Shown here: positions 8,359 through 17,116 of the stretch, one piece after another
How positions within the stretch are numbered: the first letter of the stretch is position 1
Layout of the letters: each line of letters opens with the position of its first letter
Program-made: the position numbers and the translations under genes
The notes under the pieces: model-generated
Told to the model about the DNA's origin: nothing
What the model saw: the letters and a program-made list of their open reading frames with translations, nothing else
Database searches by the model: none
Assembly (NCBI GenBank): GCA_964578835.1
Contig: CAZOEL010000011.1
Span: 1 to 64,000 of the forward strand
DNA from: CAZOEL01 sp964578835
GTDB taxonomy: Bacteria > Desulfobacterota > Syntrophobacteria > Syntrophobacterales > Syntrophobacteraceae
Direction: 5' to 3'
DNA length: 64,000 nucleotides

Positions 8359-9885
8359 ATGGAGAAAATGAAAAATCCCGCAGGTCGTAAACTTGATGCC
8401 ATATGGCGCCTTGTCGCCCTGGTTCTGTTTCAGTCTCTCTTCTTATCGTCTCTTGCTGCTGCGGCCCCGAAGCGCTTTGAAGGCGTCGAGATCACCGTGG
8501 GCGTCATGGCCGCCCCGGCTATCGGAAACCCCGCTAAAGCGCACGCGAAGACATGGGAAGAAGCCACCGGCGGAAAAGTCAGAATAGTCGAACACCCCTA
8601 CTCCGAGCTTTTCGGCAAATTCAAAGAGGCGTTAACAAGCGATAAGGCTTTGTTTGACGTGATTTTTTATGCTTCCCAATGGACCGGCGATTTTTTCCCT
8701 TATCTTTCCGAGCTCCCCAGAGATTTGGAGGCAAGCGAGGCTTTCGAAGACATTCTCCCCGTCTACCTCGACCGTCTGATGAAATGGGAGACAAAAACAG
8801 TTTCCGTCACCATAGACGGAGATCTCTACTACGGTTACTATCGAAAGGATCTTTTCGAAGATCCGGTCAATCGAAACGAATTCAAATCCCGGTTCGGCTA
8901 CGATCTCGCTCCGCCCCATACGTGGAAGCAGTACAGGGACATTGCCGAATTCTTCCATGGCCGCAAGGCCCCCGACGGACAGATCCTCAACGGCGCCACG
9001 GAACCTTTCGCCCTCGGGACCCAGCAGTTTTCTGACGTTTTCAGCCGCGCGGCCGCCTATACAAATCCCGTCGGACTTCCCGGAGCGCAGTTTTTCGACC
9101 CGGATACCATGAAGGCTCAAATCAACAACGAAGGCTGGCAGCGCGCCGTCCGGGAATATGTGGATATTCTCCGCTTCTGTCCAGCGGGCTCTGAGCTTTA
9201 CGGGATCATGGACGCCCGGAAGGCTTTTGTTCAAGGCCGCGCCGCTCTGACTCTGGACTGGGGAGACACCGGGCAGCTTGCGAGCGATTCGGAGAAATCA
9301 TCTGTTTGCGGAAAGGTTGGATATTTCGTCTTGCCTGGAACGGATCAAGTTTGGGATTACAGGGAAGGCGAATGGAAAGAGCAGGGCAGGCCGCATAAAG
9401 TCACCTTTATGGCTTTTGGCGGCTGGGTGGGCGGAGTCCCCTTGAACAGCGTTCAGAAAGATGCCGCATGGGACTTCATCCTGTGGTACGGAAATCCTGA
9501 AAACAGTCTGAAGGATGTGGTCAACAGCGATACGGGCATCAATCCCTACAGATACTCGCATTTCATGAATCTCGACGCATGGACGAAAATGTTTTCGAAG
9601 CATTCGGCCGCCGAATATCTCAACGTCATTCGAGCTAGCCTCGATTTTCAGATGGTTGCCCTCGACCTTCGGGTTCCCGGATTCAACGACTACATAACGG
9701 CTTTCGAAATACAACTGTATCGGGCCGTCATTGGCGAAATCCCGGTTAAGCAGGCGCTCGACGCCGCCGCGGGGCAGTGGGAGGAGATTACAGACCGAAT
9801 TGGCCGAGAGAAGCAGAAAGCCATTTATCGATCTTCTATGGGATTGCCTTCCCGGAAGGCTTCTGAGGAAAGGAAAAGCTTCTGA
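8359..9885 (+). CDS. Periplasmic solute-binding protein (ABC sugar-type, family 1)
   Basis: A 508-residue exported protein. The signal peptide spans about residues 1-36 (hydrophobic run LVALVLFQSLFLSSLAAAA). The mature part starts with a beta strand (VEITVGVMAAPA) and shows the general pattern of extracellular solute-binding proteins for sugars (family 1), including ALFDVIFYASQWTGDF and AFVQGRAALTLDWGDTG. An in-frame second Met lies at 8368, better spaced from GGAG. No ABC permease or ATPase gene adjoins it. Its stop overlaps the start of the next binding protein by one base, and a sensor kinase follows, so it more likely delivers ligand information to the kinase than to a transporter. Confidence 0.85.
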   Translation: MEKMKNPAGRKLDAIWRLVALVLFQSLFLSSLAAAAPKRFEGVEITVGVMAAPAIGNPAKAHAKTWEEATGGKVRIVEHPYSELFGKFKEALTSDKALFDVIFYASQWTGDFFPYLSELPRDLEASEAFEDILPVYLDRLMKWETKTVSVTIDGDLYYGYYRKDLFEDPVNRNEFKSRFGYDLAPPHTWKQYRDIAEFFHGRKAPDGQILNGATEPFALGTQQFSDVFSRAAAYTNPVGLPGAQFFDPDTMKAQINNEGWQRAVREYVDILRFCPAGSELYGIMDARKAFVQGRAALTLDWGDTGQLASDSEKSSVCGKVGYFVLPGTDQVWDYREGEWKEQGRPHKVTFMAFGGWVGGVPLNSVQKDAAWDFILWYGNPENSLKDVVNSDTGINPYRYSHFMNLDAWTKMFSKHSAAEYLNVIRASLDFQMVALDLRVPGFNDYITAFEIQLYRAVIGEIPVKQALDAAAGQWEEITDRIGREKQKAIYRSSMGLPSRKASEERKSF

Positions 9886-10850
9886 TGAGGCGAAAGACAG
9901 TCAAGCCGCAGATTGTTGTGGTTACCCTGGTTTGTGTGCTCTTGATCGCGTTTCAGGCCTTTTGTCGGGAGCGCAGATATGTCATCGGTTTTTCCCAGGC
10001 AACTACTACGGAGCCCTGGCGCCTTCTCTTCAATCAGGAATTGTTGAAAGAAGCTAAGCTGCATCCGGAAGTGGAATTGATCGTTCGGGATGGGTTGGAT
10101 GATGAGCGTAAACAAGCAGCTGATGTTGAAGAATTTATCAGGAGAAAAGTAGATGCTCTTCTCATTTCGCCGAAAGTGTCCGAAGGCCTTACGCCTGTTG
10201 TCAATAAAGCTTATGAGGCGGGCATCCCGGTAATTGTCCTGGACCGCGACCTTGCAAACGATCGTTACACGCAGTTTATTGGGGGCGATAACATCACGAT
10301 TGGAAGGGCGGCTGGGGAATACGCGGTGAAGTTGCTCGGAGGAGAAGGACAGGCCGAGGGAAACGTTGTAGAAATCTGGGGCGGGATGAATTCCACTCCG
10401 GCTAGTCAGCGCCATGCCGGCTTTCTTGAGGCGATCGGCCGGGAATCTCGGATAAAGATTATAAACGAGCCGGAAGACGGGGATTGGAAACAGCATCTGG
10501 GCTACGACATCATGGAAAGATTGCTCGCGAAGCACACAAGGATTGATCTGGTTTACGCTCATAACGACCCGATGGCTTACGGCGCCTATCTCGCGGCCAG
10601 CGATATGGGCAGGGCCAAAGACATCGCTTTCCTCGGAATTGACGCCATTCCGGGAGAGGGGGTAAAATGGGTGCGCGAGGGAGCATTAACGGCGACATTC
10701 CTCTACATGACGCCAGGAGCCGAGGGGCTCAGGCAGGCTTTACGGCTGCTTCGCGGAGAAGTCATCGAAAAACGGATCACGCTTCCCACAATGACCATTG
10801 ACGGGACGAACGCTCTGTCCGTGTTGAAAAGCCATGGAATTACAGACTGA
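9885..10850 (+). CDS. Periplasmic binding protein of the RbsB/TorT type
   Basis: A 321-residue periplasmic-binding protein with LacI/ribose-type fold. The signal sequence is at 1-28 (VVVTLVCVLLIAFQAFC). Then YVIGFSQATTTEPWRLLFNQ, the DALLISPKVSEGLTPVV strand-turn, IPVIVLDRD, and the C-terminal lobe with IDLVYAHNDPMAYGAY and AFLGIDAIPGEG are all characteristic of autoinducer-2/ribose/TMAO binding proteins. The start ATG shares its A with the TGA stop of the preceding gene, implying coupling. Placement directly before a TorS-like kinase matches torT-torS and luxP-luxQ arrangements, where such a protein senses the ligand for the kinase. The ligand is unknown. Confidence 0.88.
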   Translation: MRRKTVKPQIVVVTLVCVLLIAFQAFCRERRYVIGFSQATTTEPWRLLFNQELLKEAKLHPEVELIVRDGLDDERKQAADVEEFIRRKVDALLISPKVSEGLTPVVNKAYEAGIPVIVLDRDLANDRYTQFIGGDNITIGRAAGEYAVKLLGGEGQAEGNVVEIWGGMNSTPASQRHAGFLEAIGRESRIKIINEPEDGDWKQHLGYDIMERLLAKHTRIDLVYAHNDPMAYGAYLAASDMGRAKDIAFLGIDAIPGEGVKWVREGALTATFLYMTPGAEGLRQALRLLRGEVIEKRITLPTMTIDGTNALSVLKSHGITD

Positions 10851-11080
10851 GTTACCCGTGGTCGTAATTTCGTAGATTTTTTTGCGGCAGGAGCAGCTTC
10901 GAGCCTCGAACTGCAGAAGCAAGCGCATACCTTTGTCGCGGCTCAGAAATGGATGCCTGATTACGATCCGGGGCGCCAAGAGAAGACAGATCGAACGAAA
11001 CCATGGCCTTATTGGCGCGATAGACTGCTCGATCATCTGGAGAGAATGTCTACAGCGGAGCTCGAACGAGGCGCAACTAT

Positions 11081-14000
11081 ATGTATTCTCCACAGACCCC
11101 ATCATCGGCAGAGCAGCCGACAAGCAGCGCCGGAAGGGCTTTTCCCTTCAAGTACAAGCTCTACATTGCTTTTTCCAGTGTAGGCCTGCTGGCTTTTCTT
11201 ACTGTGTCGGTAGCGCTCATGGCCCTCGGGCAGCTGGGCAAGGCAATCAACCAAATGGAGGGAGAAGCGCTTCCTCGAATGGTTGCGGCTATGCGCCTTT
11301 CCGAACGGACTACCCTTCTCGCTACCTCCGCCCAGGATATCTCTGCTTCTGGTAATGATTTCGAGCTGATACAGAGGTTTTCAAGGTTAAGCGCAATTCT
11401 GGAGGAAATAAACTACAACATAAACATTCTGGAAACCGGCTCGAGCGGTTGGCAGGCGACAGATATTCGAAGTCACGGAAAGAGCTTGTCCGATCTCCTT
11501 CTCCAGTTGAAAGACGCGACGCAGAAGAAGATAAACCTCCTGGACTATCGATCGAGACAGCTCCAGAGTGTGCGGGAAGTGCAGGACGCCTTTGACGCCG
11601 CTCTCAGTCCGGTTGTCTACAGCGCGAAGGCTCATGCCAATCTAGAGGCTCGCAGGTCGCTCAACTTCACCAGAGCGCGCATCAAGAAATACATTGACGG
11701 CTTTCCCGGCCAAGGCGAACAGAAATCCTCAGATGATTACGAGCAGATGATGACGGATGTGGCTTCGAAAACTTCCTCGTTCATCCAGGAAGCTGCGACG
11801 AACATTGGATCTGCATCCGACATCAAGGCTGAAGGCAACTATATCCTCGGCATACTTGGCACTATCTCCGACATTAAAGACTCTAACTCCGTCATCGCGC
11901 TGCAGAACAGGGTCAATGTATCGGTTGAGCTGTTTCACGGCGCGTGCCTCAATTTCACTAAAAGCAGTCTGGCTGAAAGAAATCCTGTCCTGGTTTCCTC
12001 TCTGAACGAGCTGGAACAGCAGATTTTTGAGCTAACGACCGGCAGAAAGAACCTTTTTAGAATCTGCTCTCTGTTGCTGGAGATCGGCGAGGGTACTGAG
12101 AAACAGTTCACAGAATGCCAGAGAATAGCCTCTGACATGACTAGTCAGGTGGACGGCCTTGTTTCTTCAGTTCAGGATGAAATGTCCGCATTGCGAGAGG
12201 AGATGGCCGCCAAAAATCGTAGGAAGACCCTTCTGCTTATCCTCATTTCTCTGGGCAGCCTTTATCTCATGGGAATGATCTGCTGGCGGACGGTCCACCA
12301 GTTTGAAGGCTACGCCCGCGATCTCCAGACAGCCAAGGAGAGGGCGGAGTCGGTCAATCGGGATCTAGAGGCCGTCAACCGGGATCTGGAACTGGCCATG
12401 GAGCGGTCTAACTTACTTGCGATGCAGGCAAATATTGCCAATAAATCCAAAAGCGAATTTCTCGCCAACATGAGTCATGAAATCCGCACTCCCATGAACG
12501 CCATCATCGGCATGTGCGACCTGACGCTCCTCACGGAGCTTACGGATAAGCAATCCGAGTACCTTAACATCATTGCTTCTTCTTCTCGCTCCCTTCTGAG
12601 GCTGATAAACGATATCCTCGATTTTTCGAAAATCGAAGCGGGAAAGCTCGATATGGAAGTCACGGATTTCAAAGTGCGCGACCTGCTCGACGACTTATCG
12701 GATCTGCTCGGTGAAGAGATATCCGCCAAAGGGATTGAATTGATCGTTGAGGTGTCGGCCGATGCGCCATACATCATCTCAGGAGATCCATTTCGTCTGA
12801 GGCAGGTGCTGATGAATCTCGTGACGAACGCCGTCAAGTTCACCGAGGAAGGCGAAATCTATGTCAAAGTAGAGCCCGTGGAAGTACTGCAAGATACGGT
12901 TAGACTGTGCTTCAGCGTGAAAGATACGGGGATTGGAATCGCCCCCGATAAGATCGGCGTCCTCTTCACTGCCTTTACGCAGGCCGACAACTCCACCACT
13001 CGTAGATACGGAGGTACGGGGCTGGGGCTAGCCATAAGCGGGAGGATAGTGGAAATGATGCAAGGACAAATCTGGGTGGAAAGCATTCCGGAAAAAGGAA
13101 GCACCTTCTATTTTACTGCGCTTTTCGGCAAATCGACGATCGATGAGCAGTCGACGCCCGTGTGTCCTCCAGAGTTGTGCTGCGTCAATGCTCTCATCGT
13201 CGATGACAATGAGACATCTCGTTTCGTGCTTCAACGGATGCTGGAGTCCTTCGGTTTTGAAGTTGACACCGCCTCGAACGGCGAGGAAGCCATCGAGAAG
13301 TTCAGCCGAGCTGCTTCGCCGGGGCAAAAGGCGCCCCGTTTGGTGGTCATTGACTGGTGGATGCCCGATATTAGCGGGCCAATGCTCCTGACAAAGCTAA
13401 GAGAGATCCCAGACGCGCCCCCCTTTTCCGCCATCATGATGATGGCCCTGAGGCCGGATGAACACAAAATCGATAGCCAACTGCCACAAACCGAAGCGGT
13501 ATTGATGAAGCCGGTCAAACAATCCGCCCTTTTCAATGCGATCATGCAGGCGCTTGGACGAGCTGACGCCAAGACTGGAGCAGGGAAGGGCAGGCCTAAA
13601 CAAGGCTCCGGCAACTGGGGCGATGGACGTCTCCGTGGCGTCAAGATTCTTTTGGTTGAAGACAATTTTATCAACCAGCAGGTCGCCAGGGAAGTATTAG
13701 GCCATGAAGGCATACTCGTACAGACTGCGGACAATGGCTTGATCGCGCTTAAAATGCTCCATGAATCGAGATTTGACGCAGTTCTGATGGATGTCCAAAT
13801 GCCCGTTATGGACGGGTTCAAGGCAACGCGCATAATTCGTCAGGATTCCAAGCTGCGGGATGTGCCGATCATAGCCATGACGGCGCATGCCATGCGCGGG
13901 GATCGGGAGCTCTGCCAGGAGGCCGGGATGAATGACTATGTCGCGAAGCCTTTTGAAAAAAGAGAGCTCATTGCGACTCTTGCAAAATGGATTCAGCCTG

Positions 14001-14728
14001 ACAGGGCGCTTACGAACGGGAGAACACAAGGCGCAGATGGGCTGCGGAGCACTGACCCGGTCGAGGGAGAATCTTTGAAAAAGTCGAGGATGCCGAAATC
14101 CGTCGATGTGGATGAAGCTCTGGAGCGGCTAGGAGGCAATGAGCGCCTTCTGTGCAAGCTTCTGTCCACGTTTATTGACTCCAATCGAAGCGCAGTCCTC
14201 GAGATACGAAAAGAATGGGAGAGAGGAAATATGGAGGAAGCCGGCCGCATGTCCCATTCACTGAAGGGCGCCGCCGGCATGCTTTCCGCCAAACCGCTCT
14301 CTGCCGCCGCCCGAGAATTGGAATTGGCAATCCGAGGCAGCCGGACATCCAGCGTCGATCGGCTCATCCTCTCGGTGGATGCCGAATTGAGCGCAGCCAT
14401 GGAGGAGATGCAAGAACTGGTGAATATGCGCCAGAGACATGCCGCCGCGGAAAAGACCGGCCACTCTTATCCCTCTTCGGAAGCAGTCGGAGCGAGTAGC
14501 GCCGAAGTCGAGGAAATCATGAAAAAACTGGTTGTCTATGTCAGGGAGTGTGACCCGGTCGGCTCCGAAGCCTCCCTGACCTCACTTATGGCCGCTCTTG
14601 CCGGAAGGGACAAAAACCTCCAGCTGGAGCTCATCGCCACTCGCCTTGGCGATTATGATTTCGAAGGCGCCATGCTTGTCATTGAGGAGCTTGCCCGCGC
14701 GATGGAAGATTCCGAGGGCGCTTTATAG
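11081..14728 (+). CDS. TorS-like hybrid sensor histidine kinase with phosphorelay domains
   Basis: A 1,215-residue unorthodox kinase. Membrane segments lie at about 23-45 and 380-402 and enclose a ~335-residue helical periplasmic sensor resembling the TorS sensor. A coiled coil follows, then HisKA with His466 (ANMSHEIRTPMNAI), HATPase with N-box near 577 (LMNLVTNAVKF) and GTGLGLAI, receiver 1 (from ~703, acceptor Asp758 in VVIDWWMPD), receiver 2 (from ~855, acceptor Asp904 in VLMDVQMP), and an Hpt domain with His1059 (MSHSLKGAAGML). All phosphotransfer residues are present. The 230-base gap before it has no good gene. The HD-GYP regulator upstream is a plausible final acceptor. Confidence 0.93.
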   Translation: MYSPQTPSSAEQPTSSAGRAFPFKYKLYIAFSSVGLLAFLTVSVALMALGQLGKAINQMEGEALPRMVAAMRLSERTTLLATSAQDISASGNDFELIQRFSRLSAILEEINYNINILETGSSGWQATDIRSHGKSLSDLLLQLKDATQKKINLLDYRSRQLQSVREVQDAFDAALSPVVYSAKAHANLEARRSLNFTRARIKKYIDGFPGQGEQKSSDDYEQMMTDVASKTSSFIQEAATNIGSASDIKAEGNYILGILGTISDIKDSNSVIALQNRVNVSVELFHGACLNFTKSSLAERNPVLVSSLNELEQQIFELTTGRKNLFRICSLLLEIGEGTEKQFTECQRIASDMTSQVDGLVSSVQDEMSALREEMAAKNRRKTLLLILISLGSLYLMGMICWRTVHQFEGYARDLQTAKERAESVNRDLEAVNRDLELAMERSNLLAMQANIANKSKSEFLANMSHEIRTPMNAIIGMCDLTLLTELTDKQSEYLNIIASSSRSLLRLINDILDFSKIEAGKLDMEVTDFKVRDLLDDLSDLLGEEISAKGIELIVEVSADAPYIISGDPFRLRQVLMNLVTNAVKFTEEGEIYVKVEPVEVLQDTVRLCFSVKDTGIGIAPDKIGVLFTAFTQADNSTTRRYGGTGLGLAISGRIVEMMQGQIWVESIPEKGSTFYFTALFGKSTIDEQSTPVCPPELCCVNALIVDDNETSRFVLQRMLESFGFEVDTASNGEEAIEKFSRAASPGQKAPRLVVIDWWMPDISGPMLLTKLREIPDAPPFSAIMMMALRPDEHKIDSQLPQTEAVLMKPVKQSALFNAIMQALGRADAKTGAGKGRPKQGSGNWGDGRLRGVKILLVEDNFINQQVAREVLGHEGILVQTADNGLIALKMLHESRFDAVLMDVQMPVMDGFKATRIIRQDSKLRDVPIIAMTAHAMRGDRELCQEAGMNDYVAKPFEKRELIATLAKWIQPDRALTNGRTQGADGLRSTDPVEGESLKKSRMPKSVDVDEALERLGGNERLLCKLLSTFIDSNRSAVLEIRKEWERGNMEEAGRMSHSLKGAAGMLSAKPLSAAARELELAIRGSRTSSVDRLILSVDAELSAAMEEMQELVNMRQRHAAAEKTGHSYPSSEAVGASSAEVEEIMKKLVVYVRECDPVGSEASLTSLMAALAGRDKNLQLELIATRLGDYDFEGAMLVIEELARAMEDSEGAL

Positions 14729-14930
14729 TCTCAATATAACACATGTGATTTGACGCTAATCGTTTACTTTTCCCGCCCGTTTTACATTAACCATTAAAAA
14801 TTTAGTAATCCTATCGCCGCTACGATACGATAATAATAGGTAACGGCGATAAACAGATCGTGGTGAGAGTATGACGGATAATTCCTGGCAGCTTTCTCTG
14901 ATTAGTGGGGAATAAGGACCGGTTCCAGTA

Positions 14931-15815
14931 ATGGCTGAGCTTGCGCGTGAACAATTGCTGACTGCGATAATATCGGGAAGAGGGCCTGCGTATTTGCGCG
15001 GAGTGGATCTTTCGAAGATGGACCTTTCCGACGCCGGTTGGCTGATAGACGCCGACCTGCGTTATTCGAACCTTTCGAGTTCGAATTTGAGCAGGTCAAA
15101 CCTTCAAGGCGCCCGGCTTGAGAGAGCAAACCTGGAAGGCGCCTATTTGATTAGAACAAACCTTGATGGCGCAGATCTCAGGAATGTCAGGCTCACAGCA
15201 GCCAATCTCAAGTTGGTTAGTCTCCAGGGAGCATTTTTGCAAGGGGCGAATCTTGTCGGCGCTGTGCTCACCAGAGCTAATCTCCAAGGCGCCAATCTAG
15301 AAGCCGCGGACTTGGAAGGCGCCAACCTTCAAGGGGCTGATCTAAGAGGCGCCAAGCTCGGTCGCGCCAATCTCAAGATGACTGACTTCAAAGGCGCCAA
15401 CCTGCTCGGCTACTCGATGAACGAAACAGATATCTCAAGAGACGCGATTCTCAATATGGGGATTGATTTTCCATCATCTGGATTTGCGGGCGCTCTCGAG
15501 GGCATTCGTCTTCCTGATTTGTTGCAGGTGATCTGTCATTCCCGCATTGATTTGCTCCTCGATGTCAAGTCGTCGGCAGGCGGGGGGGCGATTTACGTAT
15601 TCTCGGGAAGGGTCTGTCATGCTGAAGCGGACGGTCTCAGCGGCGAAGAGGCTTTCCACAGGATACTTCAATGGGATAACGGCCGTTTTGAAGCATTGCC
15701 TTTGCCAAAGAATTGTAACGTTACGATAGATAAATCGATAGAGCATCTTTTGGTGGAGTCTTTTCGCCAGCTTGATGAGATGAGTATGTCTATGCTCGGG
15801 GACTTGTCTTATTAG
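14931..15815 (+). CDS. Pentapeptide-repeat protein with C-terminal DUF4388 (PATAN) domain
   Basis: A 294-residue soluble protein. Residues ~20-165 are tandem pentapeptide repeats of the A(N/D)Lxx form (for example ANLEGAYLIRTNLDGADLRN), which fold as a right-handed quadrilateral beta helix. Residues ~185-285 form a DUF4388/PATAN-like domain (GIRLPDLLQVICHSRIDLLL, GGAIYVFSGRVCHAEADG, EAFHRILQW). That domain is common in bacterial signalling proteins linked to Frz/Che-type and GTPase pathways. No enzymatic motif is seen. It heads a plus-strand series with roadblock, MglA-like, CheW-like and degenerate kinase genes, so a scaffold or adaptor role in that pathway is inferred. Confidence 0.85.
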   Translation: MAELAREQLLTAIISGRGPAYLRGVDLSKMDLSDAGWLIDADLRYSNLSSSNLSRSNLQGARLERANLEGAYLIRTNLDGADLRNVRLTAANLKLVSLQGAFLQGANLVGAVLTRANLQGANLEAADLEGANLQGADLRGAKLGRANLKMTDFKGANLLGYSMNETDISRDAILNMGIDFPSSGFAGALEGIRLPDLLQVICHSRIDLLLDVKSSAGGGAIYVFSGRVCHAEADGLSGEEAFHRILQWDNGRFEALPLPKNCNVTIDKSIEHLLVESFRQLDEMSMSMLGDLSY

Positions 15816-16014
15816 CTGCGCAATTATGGCGAGTGGCGTCGATGTTCACAAAAGGCCGATCTCACGTAAGCCTGATGGAGATACGGCTGCCCGTAGACTG
15901 AACAACGCCGCCTTGCAGTTGGCGCACGACCAAACAAACCGAGTGCGGCGGCTTGGACTGGGATGATTTCCATGGTGTAAGCCTACTGCCGATACGGAGA
16001 GGACGTAGAATAGA

Positions 16015-16431
16015 ATGACGCTGGTTCTGACAACGAGTGAGATGGATAGAATTGAAGAGATAATCGAAAAAGAGCTCCTCAATTCCGGGGCGGATCATGT
16101 GATCCTTGTTGATATGTCCGGGAATCTCATCATAGAGCGAGGCTCTCTGTATGTTAAAGACATCCTGTCCTTGGCAGTCTTACTGGCGGCCAACTTCGCA
16201 GCTACGGCCGAGATTGCCCGCATGATCGGAGAGACCGATTTTTCGTTGCTCTTCCATAAGGGCGACAAGAAGAATATCCATTTCAGCCGACTGGGAAAAA
16301 ATCATATTATTATCACTCTCTTTGACGACAGCGTTTCCCTCGGGTTGATGAGATTAAAATCTTCCGGCGCTATAAACGAGTTGATCAGTGTACTTGACGA
16401 ACGAGAAGGGAGACGAGCGTGGCCTTTATAG
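16015..16431 (+). CDS. Roadblock/LC7-domain protein (MglB-like)
   Basis: A 138-residue roadblock/LC7 protein, the family whose member MglB is the GTPase-activating protein of MglA. The fold pattern is visible: an N-terminal helix (MDRIEEIIEKELLNSGADHV), the central strand ILVDMSGNLIIERG, a helix rich in Ala/Leu, and the strand pair NIHFSRLGKNHIIITLFDD. Its last 13 bases overlap the GTPase gene, so the two are translationally coupled. By analogy to Myxococcus MglB/MglA it would regulate the nucleotide state of its neighbour; this is an inference from family and context. Confidence 0.87.
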   Translation: MTLVLTTSEMDRIEEIIEKELLNSGADHVILVDMSGNLIIERGSLYVKDILSLAVLLAANFAATAEIARMIGETDFSLLFHKGDKKNIHFSRLGKNHIIITLFDDSVSLGLMRLKSSGAINELISVLDEREGRRAWPL

Positions 16432-17036
16432 ACCTGAGCAAGAGGGAAATCCAGGCAAAGATAGTCTACTATGGTCCCGGCCGGGGGGGGAAAACCACAA
16501 ATCTTCTTTTTCTGCATGAATCCATGTCTAAGCAATCGTGCGGCAAGATGGTGACAATCGACACGAAAGGGGATCGAACTCTATTCTTCGACTTCTTGCC
16601 TCTCACGCTCGGCAAAGTTTTGAATCTGAGCATCAGGATTCAGCTTTATACCGTCCCTGGTCAGGTAATGTATAACACTACGCGAAAGCTCGTGCTGAGA
16701 GGCGTCGACGGGGTGGCTTTTATTGCGGATTCTTTGAGGGTGCAGAGGCAGAAGAACATTGAGAGCATAAAAAATCTGGCTGAGAACCTCATGGATGAGG
16801 GGTTGCTCATACAGAACACTCCCTTGGTTATCCAGTACAATAAGCGTGATCTGGCGGAGTCCAACATCCCTCTTCTTAGTGTGAAGGAGATGGAAGAAGA
16901 CCTCAACAGCGATCTGCATGTTCCCTTCTTTGAAGCGAGCGCTCTTAAGGGAACGGGCGTGTATGAAACGTTGCGGGAGATTAGCAAGCGAACGGTTCGA
17001 AATGTGATTCAAAAAGTCAAGGGAGAGATTTCCTAG
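16419..17036 (+). CDS. MglA-type small Ras-like GTPase
   Basis: A 205-residue GTPase beginning with GTG, overlapping the roadblock gene. The start MAFIDLSKREIQAKIVYYGP matches the MglA N-terminus. The P-loop is GPGRGGKTT, the noncanonical switch 2 of the MglA group is TVPGQVMYNTTRKL (Thr replaces the usual DxxG Asp), the base-recognition motif is NKRD (IQYNKRDL), and EASALKGTGV is the G5 loop. MglA proteins set cell polarity for motility. Here the partner genes are sensory adaptors (CheW-like and DUF4388 proteins), so coupling to the chemosensory units in this window is possible. About 10 residues longer than typical MglA at the C-terminus. Confidence 0.92.
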   Translation: MAFIDLSKREIQAKIVYYGPGRGGKTTNLLFLHESMSKQSCGKMVTIDTKGDRTLFFDFLPLTLGKVLNLSIRIQLYTVPGQVMYNTTRKLVLRGVDGVAFIADSLRVQRQKNIESIKNLAENLMDEGLLIQNTPLVIQYNKRDLAESNIPLLSVKEMEEDLNSDLHVPFFEASALKGTGVYETLREISKRTVRNVIQKVKGEIS

Positions 17037-17116
17037 TTTGCCTTGGGGCATGTCTTTTGAGCATGCAGCGACAATTTGCCGCACAGGACTCATGAACTGT
17101 CAGGAAGGAATTGATC

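Noticed and set aside
14931..15400. Tandem DNA repeat in the pentapeptide gene
   Set aside because: The ~15-base periodicity (GGCGCCAA-like) is explained by the encoded pentapeptide repeats.
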